The notes under the pieces: model-generated | Told to the model about the DNA's origin: nothing | What the model saw: the letters and a program-made list of their open reading frames with translations, nothing else | Databases searched by the model: none | NCBI GenBank assembly: GCA_017451665.1 | Contig: JAFTNX010000230.1 | Location: forward strand, 1-16,621 | Direction of reading: 5' to 3' | From: Oscillospiraceae bacterium | GTDB taxonomy: Bacteria; Bacillota; Clostridia; Oscillospirales; Ruminococcaceae | Length of the DNA: 16,621 bases | Translations under genes and position numbers: made by a program | In this document: piece by piece, positions 1-8,433 of the stretch | How the letters are laid out: every line of letters begins with the position of its first letter | Numbering within the stretch: the stretch's first letter is position 1

Positions 1-1260
1 ATAAGTCAGGCAAAATCAAAGCTTAAAGAGCTTGATACGCTTATAAATGCAATTGAAAATGACGATAAATCGGTTATTGACGGCTATTATAAGCAGATTG
101 ATGACGCTAAGGCTGAAATCGAAGCAGGAAAACAACAGCTTCTCGCTATAAGTGGACCTGTTACGCTTAGCTATGATAGATATGCTACATCTGACTATGG
201 CTCATTTTATGAGGACAGTCAGAAAATTCACGCAATAGGAAAGGTTTTTCCTGTGTTCTTTATTATTGTAGCAGCACTTGTATGCCTTACAACAATGACA
301 AGAATGATAGAAGAACAGAGAACGCAGATAGGCACATATAAAGCTATGGGGTATACAAACTTCCATATTGCGTCAAAGTACCTTGTCTATGGTGTTTCTG
401 CTTCTGCAATAGCAGGCTTTTTAGGAACGCTTGTAGGCGTTAAAACCCTGCCGATTGTAATTTATAACTGCTATAAAATTCTCTATAACACACCAAAGCT
501 ATATGCACCATTCTATTTTAAAACTACATTCTGGTGCGTTGTGGTGTCGGTTGTGCTTACAGCTGTAACTGTTATTTATTCCTGCTATAAGGAGCTTATC
601 GCACAGCCTTCACAGCTTATGCGACCAAAAGCACCTAAAAACGGAAAACGTGTATTTTTGGAAAAATTCCCTAAAATCTGGAATAAAATCAGCTTTATCG
701 GAAAGGTAACTGTGAGAAATCTTTTGAGATATAAAAAGAGATTTTTTATGACAGTGCTTGGAATAGCTGGCTGTACTGCACTTATTCTGACAGGCTTCGG
801 ACTTAAAAATTCTATTGCACAGACCTTTGAACTTCAGTTTAATAAGGTGTTTGAATACGAAGGCGTTGCAATGCTTAATACTTCTGACTTTGATGCACAA
901 GGCTGTGAAAATGCCCTTAAATCAATCGATGGAATTTCCGAAACGCTTGTTACCTATCAGATAAACTGCGAAGTCAAAGAAGATAAAAAATCCCACTCTG
1001 TTGATATTGTTGTGGGGAATAATCTTTCACAAATCGATAAGTTTGTAAACCTTGTTGACGTGGAAAATAATAAGAAAATTACAATTGACGATAACGGCGT
1101 TGTGATTACTCATAAAATTGCACAACTTCTTGATGTTAAAAAGGGCGATACAATAACAGTAAACCTTGACGAAAAGGGAAGCTGTGAATTTATAATTTCA
1201 GCAGTTTGTGAAAACTACGCTGTACACTATATCTACTGTACAGCTGATTATTATAAATAA
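1..1260 (+). CDS. FtsX-type ABC transporter permease, N-terminal/central part (5' cut by window, ends at in-frame TAA)
   Basis: Frame 1 is open from base 1, so the true start lies upstream. About the first 60 visible residues are charged and heptad-like (coiled coil, extracytoplasmic in large FtsX/MacB-type permeases). A hydrophobic segment follows (codons about 82-100) with the FtsX-domain hallmark QRTQIGTYKAMGY just after it. Two more membrane segments come next. A second module begins near codon 235 (TVRNLLRYKKRFFMTVLGIAG), then an extracytoplasmic beta-rich stretch. The frame stops at TAA 1258-1260 after ADYYK. The next codons in the same frame continue the protein (EEPQYNSCL...) with the second FtsX domain, so this is one gene cut by a nonsense codon. 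It would be the membrane subunit of an ATP-driven transporter or lipoprotein/peptide exporter; substrate unknown. The ATPase partner is not in view. Confidence 0.8.
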   Translation: MSQAKSKLKELDTLINAIENDDKSVIDGYYKQIDDAKAEIEAGKQQLLAISGPVTLSYDRYATSDYGSFYEDSQKIHAIGKVFPVFFIIVAALVCLTTMTRMIEEQRTQIGTYKAMGYTNFHIASKYLVYGVSASAIAGFLGTLVGVKTLPIVIYNCYKILYNTPKLYAPFYFKTTFWCVVVSVVLTAVTVIYSCYKELIAQPSQLMRPKAPKNGKRVFLEKFPKIWNKISFIGKVTVRNLLRYKKRFFMTVLGIAGCTALILTGFGLKNSIAQTFELQFNKVFEYEGVAMLNTSDFDAQGCENALKSIDGISETLVTYQINCEVKEDKKSHSVDIVVGNNLSQIDKFVNLVDVENNKKITIDDNGVVITHKIAQLLDVKKGDTITVNLDEKGSCEFIISAVCENYAVHYIYCTADYYK

Positions 1261-1263
1261 GTT

Positions 1264-1818
1264 GTGGAAGAACCGCAGTATAATTCCTGCCTCTTTACTC
1301 TTGAGGAAGGCGTAACAAAGGATGATGTTTCCTTTGAAATTGTAAACCAACCAGAAATTATTTCTGCAAGCTTCCTTGTTGACCACGGAAATTCTTTTTC
1401 AAAGAATATCGGTAGCCTTACGGGAATTGTGTGGCTTCTTATCTGGTGTGCAGGCGCACTTGCAATGGTTGTGCTTTATAACCTTGCAAATATAAATATT
1501 ACCGAAAGAATAAGAGAAATCGCAACGGTTAAGGTGCTTGGTTTTTATGATAACGAAACCTCTGCGTACATTTACCGTGAAAATATAATTTCCACATTTA
1601 TAGGAATAGCTTTTGGCTGGATTATGGGAATTTTTCTTCATAAATTCGTAGACCTCACAGCCGAAGTTGACCTTGTAATGTTCGACCGTTCTGTTGAATG
1701 GACTGCATTTTTGTTTTCAGCACTCCTCACAATGCTGTTTACAGTAATTATAAATGTTGTTCTTCACTTTAAGCTTAAAAAAATCAGTATGGTTGAGTCA
1801 CTTAAATCAGTTGAATAA
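1264..1818 (+). pseudogene. C-terminal FtsX domain of the same permease, downstream of the in-frame stop
   Basis: Same reading frame as the preceding segment and separated from it by a single TAA. It contains the end of the extracytoplasmic domain, then three membrane segments (near 1420-1490, 1590-1660 and 1700-1770). The FtsX signature after the first of these is ITERIREIATVKVLGF. It ends in KISMVESLKSVE, the usual end of such permeases (a cytoplasmic tail with a VE-SLK motif). GTG at 1264 could start translation, but no Shine-Dalgarno precedes it, so independent expression is doubtful. Sequence quality is intact up to the normal C-terminus, which argues for a recent nonsense mutation, a base-calling error or readthrough rather than an old pseudogene. 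ychF starts 23 nt downstream. Confidence 0.75.
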
Positions 1819-1841
1819 ATCACGAAAGGATTTGAAAATAT

Positions 1842-2936
1842 ATGAAATTAGGTATGGTAGGACTTCCAAATGTCGGAAAATCAACACTTTTTAACGCTCT
1901 TACAAACGCAGGTGCTGAATCTGCAAACTATCCGTTCTGCACAATCGAGCCAAACGTAGGTATCGTTTCTGTTCCTGACGAAAGACTTGATAAGCTCGCA
2001 GAAATGTATAACCCTGAAAAATTCACTCCTGCAACACTTGAATTTGTTGATATTGCAGGTCTTGTAAAGGGTGCGTCAAAGGGCGAAGGTCTTGGTAATA
2101 AGTTCCTTTCAAACATCCGTGAAGTAGACGCTATCGTTCACGTTGTAAGATGCTTTGAAGATACAAACATTATCCACGTTGACGGAAGTATCAACCCTGC
2201 AAGAGATATTGAAACTATCGACCTTGAACTTATCTTTTCAGACGTTGAGCTTATCGAAAGAAAGCTTGATAGAACTAAAAAGGCTATGAAGGGCGACAGA
2301 AGTCTTGCTGCTGCTGTTGATTTCCTTGAAGGCTTAAAGACACACCTCGAAAACGGTAAGGCTGCAAGAGCATACCCAATGGATGAAGAACAGGTTGAGC
2401 TTCTCAAGGAAACTCCACTTCTTTCTCTCAAGCCTGTTATCTACGCTGCAAATATGAGCGAGGACGACTTCAGAAATAATATTGACAACAACGAACACTA
2501 TAAGCAGGTTTGTGAAATCGCAAAGGAGCAGGGGGCAGCTGTACTTCCTATCTGTGCACAGATTGAGGCTGAAATTGCTGATATGGACCCAGAAGATAAG
2601 GAGATGTTCCTTTCTGATTTGGGACTTGAAATCAGTGGTCTTAACAGAATTATCAAGGAAGGCTACGCACTTCTCGGACTTATCTCATATCTTACAGCAG
2701 GTCAGCCTGAAGTAAGAGCGTGGACAATTACAAAGGGAACAAAAGCACCACAGGCTGCAGGCAAAATCCATACAGACTTTGAAAAGGGCTTTATCAGAGC
2801 AGAAGTTGTTTCTTTTGATGACCTTATGGCTTGTGGCACAATGGCTGCTGCAAAGGAAAAGGGACTTGTTCGCCTTGAAGGTAAGGAATATGTTATGCAG
2901 GACGGCGACATCGTTCTTTTCAGATTTAACGTATAA
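1842..2936 (+). CDS. ychF: Redox/ribosome-associated ATPase YchF (OLA1 family)
   Basis: 364 residues, the usual family length (about 363-367). The P-loop is GLPNVGKST (residues 7-15). Switch II/G3 is DIAGLVKGASKGEGLG from D70. The G4 motif is the atypical NMSE (N204) instead of NKxD, which in this family goes with ATP rather than GTP preference. The coiled-coil insert lies around residues 125-180. The C-terminal TGS domain follows (about 280-364) and ends in DIVLFRFNV. The family binds 70S ribosomes and acts in stress/redox responses; it is a cytosolic P-loop NTPase. Start ATG 1842 has AAAGGA at 1825-1830. There is only a 23-nt gap to the permease and no promoter that I can see in it, so co-transcription is possible. 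It ends in TAA, with a strong terminator 12 nt later. Confidence 0.96.
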   Translation: MKLGMVGLPNVGKSTLFNALTNAGAESANYPFCTIEPNVGIVSVPDERLDKLAEMYNPEKFTPATLEFVDIAGLVKGASKGEGLGNKFLSNIREVDAIVHVVRCFEDTNIIHVDGSINPARDIETIDLELIFSDVELIERKLDRTKKAMKGDRSLAAAVDFLEGLKTHLENGKAARAYPMDEEQVELLKETPLLSLKPVIYAANMSEDDFRNNIDNNEHYKQVCEIAKEQGAAVLPICAQIEAEIADMDPEDKEMFLSDLGLEISGLNRIIKEGYALLGLISYLTAGQPEVRAWTITKGTKAPQAAGKIHTDFEKGFIRAEVVSFDDLMACGTMAAAKEKGLVRLEGKEYVMQDGDIVLFRFNV

Positions 2937-2948
2937 TTAAATACACAC

Positions 2949-2991
2949 AAAAAAGCCTGAGAAGTTATCTTCTCAGGCTTAATTTTTTTTT
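2949..2991. terminator. Bidirectional intrinsic terminator between convergent ychF and purD
   Basis: A perfect 12-bp stem (2953-2964 with 2969-2980, arm AAGCCTGAGAAG) closes a TTAT loop. Rightward it is followed by AA and then eight T (2983-2990). Leftward the A-run at 2949-2954 becomes a T-tract for the minus strand. It ends ychF on the plus strand and the purine operon on the minus strand. Confidence 0.93.
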
Positions 2992-2996
2992 ATAAA

Positions 2997-4355
2997 TTAC
3001 TGTCTTAAATAAACACCGTTTTCTTCAATGTAGTCTTCCATATCGTCTTTGTAGCCGAGATGAAGCTCATCGTTGTCAAGTGCCTTTAAAGCACGCTGAC
3101 CGATGTCCTTTCTGTAATGTACCTTGTCCCAGTCAATCTTCTTGACACCGTCGTACGCCTTTTCAAGTGCGCCAACAAGTGAAATTCCTGTTGCAGTAAC
3201 ACCAAGAACACGACCGCCGTTTGTAAGGAATTTACCGTCAGAAAGCTTTGTTCCTGCGTGATAAACCTCACAGCCTTCAATCTGTCCCTTAGCGTCAAGA
3301 CCTGAAATTTCAATGCCCTTGTCGTATTTTTCAGGGTATCCACCACTTGCCATAACAACACAGGCACAAGCACCACTCTTCCACTTGATGTCAAGCTTGT
3401 CAAGCTCGTGATTGTAAATTGCCTCAAAAATGTCAACCAAATCGCTGTCAAGCATAGGAAGAACAACCTGAGTTTCAGGGTCACCAAAACGACAGTTGTA
3501 TTCAATTACCTTAGGGCCCTTTGGTGTAAGCATAAGTCCGAAATACAGACAGCCTTCAAAAGTTCTGCCCTCAGCATTCATAGCTTCCATTGTAGGAATA
3601 AAAATCTTTTCCATACATTCCTTGGCAATTTCTTCTGTGTAATAAGGGTTAGGTGAAATTGTACCCATACCACCTGTGTTAAGACCTTCGTCGTTGTCAT
3701 AAGCACGCTTGTGGTCCATTGAAGAAATCATAGGCACCATAGTTTTTCCGTCTGTAAATGACAAAACAGAAACCTCAGGACCTGTGAGATATTCTTCGAT
3801 AACAATTCTTGTGCTGCTTTCGCCGAACTTCTTGTCCTCAATCATTTCTCTTACAGCCTGAATAGCTTCTTCTTCGTTCTGTGCGATAATAACACCCTTT
3901 CCGAGAGCAAGTCCGTCAGCCTTGATAACAGCAGGGTAGGAGTTCTGTGCCTTGAGGTAGTCGATAGCCTTGTCAGCCTCTGTGAATACCTCATAAAAAG
4001 CAGTAGGAATGTTGTATTTCTTCATAAGGTTCTTGGAAAATACCTTTGAACCTTCAATGATTGCAGCGCACTTCTTAGGGCCGAAAGTCATAAAACCTTC
4101 AGCCTGCAAAGCGTCAACCATACCAAGAACAAGTGGGTCATCAGGTGCAACAGCAACCATATCAACCTTAAGTTCCTTGGCAAGTGCTACAACACCGTCA
4201 ATGTCAGTAGCAGATACATCAAAGCATTCTGCACCTGCAGCAGCAATACCACCGTTTCCAGGTGTGCAGTATACTTTTTCAGCCTTTTCTGACTGCATCA
4301 GCTTCATAATAATTGCGTGTTCACGGCCACCGCCGCCAACAACCAGAATTTTCAT
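2997..4355 (-). CDS. purD: Phosphoribosylamine--glycine ligase (GAR synthetase)
   Basis: Second step of purine synthesis: phosphoribosylamine + glycine + ATP gives GAR; cytosolic. The N-terminal Rossmann start ILVVGGGGREHA is textbook PurD. The ATP-grasp domain shows KADGLALGKGV at 145-155, DHKRAYDNDEGLNTGGMG in the middle, and a catalytic/metal region YNCRFGDPETQ. At 452 aa it is about 25-30 residues longer than typical PurD. The extra part (ending EENGVYLRQ) lies after the HYRKDIGQRAL segment, where most homologues nearly end. ATG 4355-4353 has AAAGGAACGG upstream (4361-4370 complement). It is the last gene of the operon, 20 nt after the YjbR-like gene, and is followed by the bidirectional terminator. 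Confidence 0.97.
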   Translation of the reverse strand: MKILVVGGGGREHAIIMKLMQSEKAEKVYCTPGNGGIAAAGAECFDVSATDIDGVVALAKELKVDMVAVAPDDPLVLGMVDALQAEGFMTFGPKKCAAIIEGSKVFSKNLMKKYNIPTAFYEVFTEADKAIDYLKAQNSYPAVIKADGLALGKGVIIAQNEEEAIQAVREMIEDKKFGESSTRIVIEEYLTGPEVSVLSFTDGKTMVPMISSMDHKRAYDNDEGLNTGGMGTISPNPYYTEEIAKECMEKIFIPTMEAMNAEGRTFEGCLYFGLMLTPKGPKVIEYNCRFGDPETQVVLPMLDSDLVDIFEAIYNHELDKLDIKWKSGACACVVMASGGYPEKYDKGIEISGLDAKGQIEGCEVYHAGTKLSDGKFLTNGGRVLGVTATGISLVGALEKAYDGVKKIDWDKVHYRKDIGQRALKALDNDELHLGYKDDMEDYIEENGVYLRQ

Positions 4356-4375
4356 AAAAACCGTTCCTTTTTTAA

Positions 4376-4747
4376 TTATTCTTCAAGAATTTTATTTCTT
4401 ACACTTTCAGGTAACTTACTTAAAACCAGTCTGTAACCTCTGCTACACATCTTTTTGATGATGTCCTGAGTAATATCCATATCAGGAGTTACAGCACTCC
4501 AGTAATACTTGTTCATATTAGGGGCAGGCTTTATAAGTCCCTTGTAGGCAGACCTCATAAGCTCGTTGAATTCCTGTTCGCATTTAACAACAATGTATGG
4601 CTTTGAGGTGCCGTCATTGCAGAAAGCACAGAAAGGCTTTCCACCGATATTAAATCGCTTCCAGTTCCATTCGTTGTAATCAACCTTAACACCTTTAAGG
4701 TTAGTCAAAAAAGTTTCTAAGTCGGGATAATATTCAGATATTGTCAT
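4376..4747 (-). CDS. MmcQ/YjbR-family protein inside the purine operon
   Basis: 123 residues. The pattern WNWKRFNIGGKPFCAF ... KPYIVVKCEQEFNELM ... ApnMNKYYWSAV matches the small MmcQ/YjbR family, a double-wing cystatin-like fold sometimes called DNA-binding. Its biochemical role is not established. The gene sits between the AICAR transformylase gene and purD. Its ATG (4747-4745) is only 2 nt past the upstream TAA (4752-4750). I see no Shine-Dalgarno; the preceding bases are the end of the upstream gene. It is therefore probably translated by coupling and made in step with the pathway enzymes. Whether it has any purine-linked role is unknown; it could be a passenger. Confidence 0.85.
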   Translation of the reverse strand: MTISEYYPDLETFLTNLKGVKVDYNEWNWKRFNIGGKPFCAFCNDGTSKPYIVVKCEQEFNELMRSAYKGLIKPAPNMNKYYWSAVTPDMDITQDIIKKMCSRGYRLVLSKLPESVRNKILEE

Positions 4748-4749
4748 GA

Positions 4750-5931
4750 TTAGTGGTGGAAAAGACGGATTCCTGTAAACGCCATAGCCATGTTGTACTT
4801 GTTACAAGTTTCGATAACATTGTCATCTCTGATAGAACCACCTGGCTGTGCTACATAAGAAACTCCGCTCTTTTTAGCTCTTTCAATATTATCACCGAAT
4901 GGGAAGAAAGCGTCTGAGCCGAGACAAACGTCTGTATTCTTAGCAAGCCATTCCTTCTGTTCAGCCTTTGTAAATACGTCAGGCTTAACCTTAAAGAGCT
5001 TCTGCCAAGTACCTTCTGCCAAAACGTCCTCGTACTCATATGAAATGAAAACGTCAATTGTATTATCTCTGTCAGCACGTCTGATGTCGTCAACAAACTG
5101 GAGGTTAAGCACCTGTGGAGCCTGTCTGAGCCACCAGTTGTCAGCCTTCTGACCTGCAAGTCTTGTACAGTGAATTCTTGACTGCTGACCTGCACCGATA
5201 CCGATAGCCTGACCGTCCTTAACGTAACAAACGCTGTTTGACTGTGTGTATTTAAGTGTGATAAGTGAAATGATAAGGTCATCAAGCTTGTCAGCAGGAA
5301 TGTCCTTATTCTCAGTAACTACATTTGAAAGAAGCTCTCTGTCAATCTTGAGCTCGTTTCTGCCCTGTTCAAAAGAAACACCGTAAACCTGCTTTGTTTC
5401 GATTGGTGCAGGCTTGTAGTTTTCGTCAATCTTGAGAATACAGTATGTACCCTTTCTCTTTGACTTTAAGATTTCAAGAGCGTCATCATCATAATCAGGA
5501 GCGATAACACCGTCAGAAACTTCTCTCTGAATCATCTTAGCTGTGCAAGCGTCAACCTTGTCTGAAAGTGCGATGAAATCGCCGTATGAAGACATTCTGT
5601 CAGCGCCTCTTGCTCTTGCGTATGCACAAGCGAGAGGGGAGAGTTCACCAAGGTCATCTACCCAGTAAATCTTTTTGAGAGTGTCTGAAAGTGGTCTGCC
5701 GATAGCAGCACCGGCAGGTGAAACGTGCTTGAAAGATGTAGCAGCACAAACGCCTGTTGCTTCCTTGAGTTCCTTAACAAGCTGCCAGCCGTTCAAAGCG
5801 TCAAGAAGATTGATGTATCCAGGCTTTCCGCAAAGAACAGTGATAGGAAGCTCACTTCCGTCCTCCATATAAACTCTTGATGGTTTCTGATTAGGGTTAC
5901 AACCATACTTTAACTGCATTTCATTAGCCAT
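4750..5931 (-). CDS. purH: Stand-alone AICAR transformylase (PurH C-terminal domain only)
   Basis: Transfers a formyl group from 10-formyl-THF to AICAR, giving FAICAR (step 9). 393 residues. The protein starts directly with the LKYGCNPNQ motif that opens the AICAR transformylase domain, so the N-terminal IMP cyclohydrolase (MGS-like) half of normal bifunctional PurH (about 510-520 aa) is absent. Catalytic Lys-His is in ATSFKHVSPAGAA (K68, H69). IGIGAGQQSRIHCTRLA and the invariant C-terminus GIRLFHH are present. ATG 5931-5929 has AAAGGAA upstream. The cyclohydrolase is supplied by the gene just upstream (18-nt gap). The YjbR-like gene follows 2 nt after the stop. Confidence 0.95.
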   Translation of the reverse strand: MANEMQLKYGCNPNQKPSRVYMEDGSELPITVLCGKPGYINLLDALNGWQLVKELKEATGVCAATSFKHVSPAGAAIGRPLSDTLKKIYWVDDLGELSPLACAYARARGADRMSSYGDFIALSDKVDACTAKMIQREVSDGVIAPDYDDDALEILKSKRKGTYCILKIDENYKPAPIETKQVYGVSFEQGRNELKIDRELLSNVVTENKDIPADKLDDLIISLITLKYTQSNSVCYVKDGQAIGIGAGQQSRIHCTRLAGQKADNWWLRQAPQVLNLQFVDDIRRADRDNTIDVFISYEYEDVLAEGTWQKLFKVKPDVFTKAEQKEWLAKNTDVCLGSDAFFPFGDNIERAKKSGVSYVAQPGGSIRDDNVIETCNKYNMAMAFTGIRLFHH

Positions 5932-5949
5932 AGTATAAATTCCTTTCTG

Positions 5950-6666
5950 TTACTTAACGTTCTTGTTTACAATTCTTGAAACAGGCTTTCCTGTTTCGAT
6001 GTCGATGTATCTTACAAAAAGTGAAACCTTGTTGTCGTCGTTAAGGTTTTCCCAGAGTGTATTTGTAAATTCATCAATGTCGTCTGGAATAGCAAGCTTC
6101 TTAGGTTCGCCTTCAAAGCTTGGAAGTGGGTTTCCGTCACCCATATATGTGTGAATGAAATGACCTTCGCCACTGATTGGTGTATAGTAGCTGTAAGTAA
6201 ATCTGTGAACTGAATCAGGATTTCCGTCATCTGACTTGAGGATTGACATAGCAGAGTTGAAAAGACCATTTTCAATGTGCATAATTCCTGAAATTCTTGG
6301 TGTATAGTTTGGAGCGTCGTCTTCGTATTCTCTTGTTCTGAGAGCCTGTTCAAAAGAGAACTGCTTGTCCATAAGCTCATAAATTGTATCTGTCTGGTCA
6401 CCGTTTGTAACGATTGTCTTGTTTCCAAGAACTCTTACAGGTGAATAGATGATAAGGTGTGGGTCAGAGAGCTTTGAAGGGTCAAAAGCTTCTGTCTTGA
6501 TACCGTCTTCAGTTTCTGTAAAAACTCTGTTTCTTGAATTTACGCTTCTGCCCATAATAAAGTATGCAGTAACAGCGTTCTTTCCGTCAGCAGACTTACC
6601 AATGATGATACCTCTGCCAGGGTAAGAATTTTCCTTGAGTTCCTTTGCAATGTCAATAGTCTTCAT
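5950..6666 (-). CDS. purO: IMP cyclohydrolase, archaeal PurO type
   Basis: Closes FAICAR to IMP (step 10). The 238-residue protein resembles the PurO/IMP_cyclohyd family with an Ntn-like fold: YPGRGIIIGKS near the N-terminus, FIMGRSVNSRNRVF, a PNYTPRISGI segment and YSYYTPISGEGHFIHTYMGDG. It is unrelated to the cyclohydrolase domain of PurH. I start it at ATG 6666-6664 because GAGGAGG (complement of 6672-6678) lies 6 nt ahead. A longer frame to 6681 begins with TTG upstream of that ribosome site and adds only five residues. Its position next to a transformylase lacking the cyclohydrolase domain supports the role. This arrangement is known in clostridia. Confidence 0.9.
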   Translation of the reverse strand: MKTIDIAKELKENSYPGRGIIIGKSADGKNAVTAYFIMGRSVNSRNRVFTETEDGIKTEAFDPSKLSDPHLIIYSPVRVLGNKTIVTNGDQTDTIYELMDKQFSFEQALRTREYEDDAPNYTPRISGIMHIENGLFNSAMSILKSDDGNPDSVHRFTYSYYTPISGEGHFIHTYMGDGNPLPSFEGEPKKLAIPDDIDEFTNTLWENLNDDNKVSLFVRYIDIETGKPVSRIVNKNVK

Positions 6667-6707
6667 AAAATACCTCCTCAAAAATACCGATTTCTATTTA
6701 ACAAGGC

Positions 6708-7331
6708 TTAGTCAACGAAAGCCTTGCCGTCTTTGATTGTAATTCTGTCCTCACAGAAAAGGGAAACAGCCTTCGGAAGAAGCTTCCACTCAACGTTTTC
6801 CATAATTCTCTTCTGTAAAACCTCAGGTGTGTCGTCGTTTTCTACGTTTACAACGCCCTGTAAAATAACAGCACCTGCGTCTGTAAATTCATTTACAAAA
6901 TGGATAGTAGCACCCGAAACCTTAACTCCGTATTCAAGTACCTTTTCGTGAACCTTGAGTCCGTAAAAACCGTCTCCACAAAAAGCAGGAATAAGGGCAG
7001 GGTGAACGTTAATAATCTTGAACGGATACGCCTTTGTAACGCATGAATCAAGAATTGTCATAAATCCTGCAAGTACGATAAGGTCAGCGTTCTGACGCTG
7101 TAATTCAGCTAAAAGTGCAGCACTGTAAGATACCTTGTCAGCGTATTCCTTTCTTGGTAAAACAACCGTCGGAATGCCTGCCTTTTCAGCTCTTTCAAGA
7201 GCAAAAACGCCTTCCTTTGAAGAAATAACGCAGGTGATTTTTCCACCCTTGATTTCTCCACGCTTTTCAGCGTCAATAAGTGCCTGTAAGTTTGTTCCTC
7301 CACCAGAAACAAGTACAACAATATTTTTCAT
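6708..7331 (-). CDS. purN: Phosphoribosylglycinamide formyltransferase (folate-dependent)
   Basis: Formylates GAR with 10-formyl-THF (step 3). 207 residues, normal length. The N-terminal LVSGGGTNLQALI is the phosphate-binding loop for GAR. The catalytic triad is visible as N108 and H110 in KIINVHPALIPAF, and D151 in NEFTDAGAVILQ. ATG 7331-7329 is preceded by an AGGAG site (complement of 7338-7342). Only 16 nt separate it from purM, so they are surely co-transcribed. The order purM-purN is common in bacterial pur operons. Confidence 0.96.
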   Translation of the reverse strand: MKNIVVLVSGGGTNLQALIDAEKRGEIKGGKITCVISSKEGVFALERAEKAGIPTVVLPRKEYADKVSYSAALLAELQRQNADLIVLAGFMTILDSCVTKAYPFKIINVHPALIPAFCGDGFYGLKVHEKVLEYGVKVSGATIHFVNEFTDAGAVILQGVVNVENDDTPEVLQKRIMENVEWKLLPKAVSLFCEDRITIKDGKAFVD

Positions 7332-7347
7332 ATTAAATCTCCTGTAA

Positions 7348-8385
7348 TTAGCAGATGATTACGCCTTCGTCGCTTTCAACAAGTTCACCGAGAATGTATG
7401 CGTCTTCGCCGGCAGCCTTGATAGCCTCAACAGCCTTGTCAGCGTCAGCCTTGTCAACAGCAACAATCATACCAACACCCATGTTGAATGTGTTGAACAT
7501 ATCTCTTTCTGGAATGTTTCCAACCTTCTGGAGAAGCTTGAAGATAGGAAGTACCTGAACGTCGTCCTTCTTGATTTTAGCAGAAAGTCCCTTTGGAAGT
7601 GAACGTGGAATGTTTTCATAGAATCCACCACCTGTGATGTGTGAAATTGACTTAACCTTAACTTCATCAAGGAGCTTCATAATAGCCTTAACGTAAATCT
7701 TTGTAGGTGTAAGGAGAGTTTCGCCAAGTGTCTTACCACCAAGCTCGTCGTATGTAACCTTGAGTGATTCTTCGCTTACGTCAAAAACCTTTCTTACAAG
7801 TGAGAAACCGTTTGAATGAACACCACTTGATTTGATAGCAACGAGAACGTCACCGGCCTTCTGTGTGTCTGGCTGTAAAATCTTATCCTTGTCAACAACA
7901 CCAACAGAGAAACCTGCAAGGTCATATTCGTCGATAGGGTAGAAGCCCGGCATTTCAGCAGTTTCGCCACCGATAAGTGCACAGCCTGACTGGATACAGC
8001 CTTCAGCAACACCTGATACGATTTCAGCAATCTTTTCAGGATAGTTCTTGCCAACAGCAATATAGTCAAGGAAGAACTGTGGCTTTGCACCACAACAGAT
8101 AATGTCGTTTACACACATAGCAACGCAGTCAATACCAACTGTGTCGTGCTTGTCCATAAGAAAAGCAATCTTGAGCTTTGTTCCGACACCGTCAGTACCA
8201 GAAACAAGAACAGGCTTGTTGATACCTGTCATATCAAGCTCAAAAAGTCCTCCGAATCCACCGATTCCACTAAGAACTCCACTTGTCATTGTCTTTGCAA
8301 CATGCTGTTTCATAAGTTCAACAGCCTTGTAGCCGGCAGTTACGTCAACGCCAGCTTCCTTGTAGCTTTCTGAAAAACTCTTCAT
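7348..8385 (-). CDS. purM: Phosphoribosylformylglycinamidine cyclo-ligase (AIR synthetase)
   Basis: ATP-dependent closure of FGAM to AIR (step 5). 345 residues, normal length. Family signatures: SESYKEAGVDVTAGYKAVE at the N-terminus, a glycine-rich IGGFGGLFEL, TDGVGTKLKIAF (64-75), MCVNDIICCGAKPQFFLDYIA (90-110), LIGGETAEMPGFY and ISHITGGGFYENIPR. ATG 8385-8383 has AAAGGACGG upstream (complement of 8396-8404). Lies 48 nt after the purF-like gene and 16 nt before purN. Confidence 0.97.
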   Translation of the reverse strand: MKSFSESYKEAGVDVTAGYKAVELMKQHVAKTMTSGVLSGIGGFGGLFELDMTGINKPVLVSGTDGVGTKLKIAFLMDKHDTVGIDCVAMCVNDIICCGAKPQFFLDYIAVGKNYPEKIAEIVSGVAEGCIQSGCALIGGETAEMPGFYPIDEYDLAGFSVGVVDKDKILQPDTQKAGDVLVAIKSSGVHSNGFSLVRKVFDVSEESLKVTYDELGGKTLGETLLTPTKIYVKAIMKLLDEVKVKSISHITGGGFYENIPRSLPKGLSAKIKKDDVQVLPIFKLLQKVGNIPERDMFNTFNMGVGMIVAVDKADADKAVEAIKAAGEDAYILGELVESDEGVIIC

Positions 8386-8433
8386 AATAATATACCGTCC
8401 TTTCAGCGTAAAAACGCAGATTATTTATTTTAG

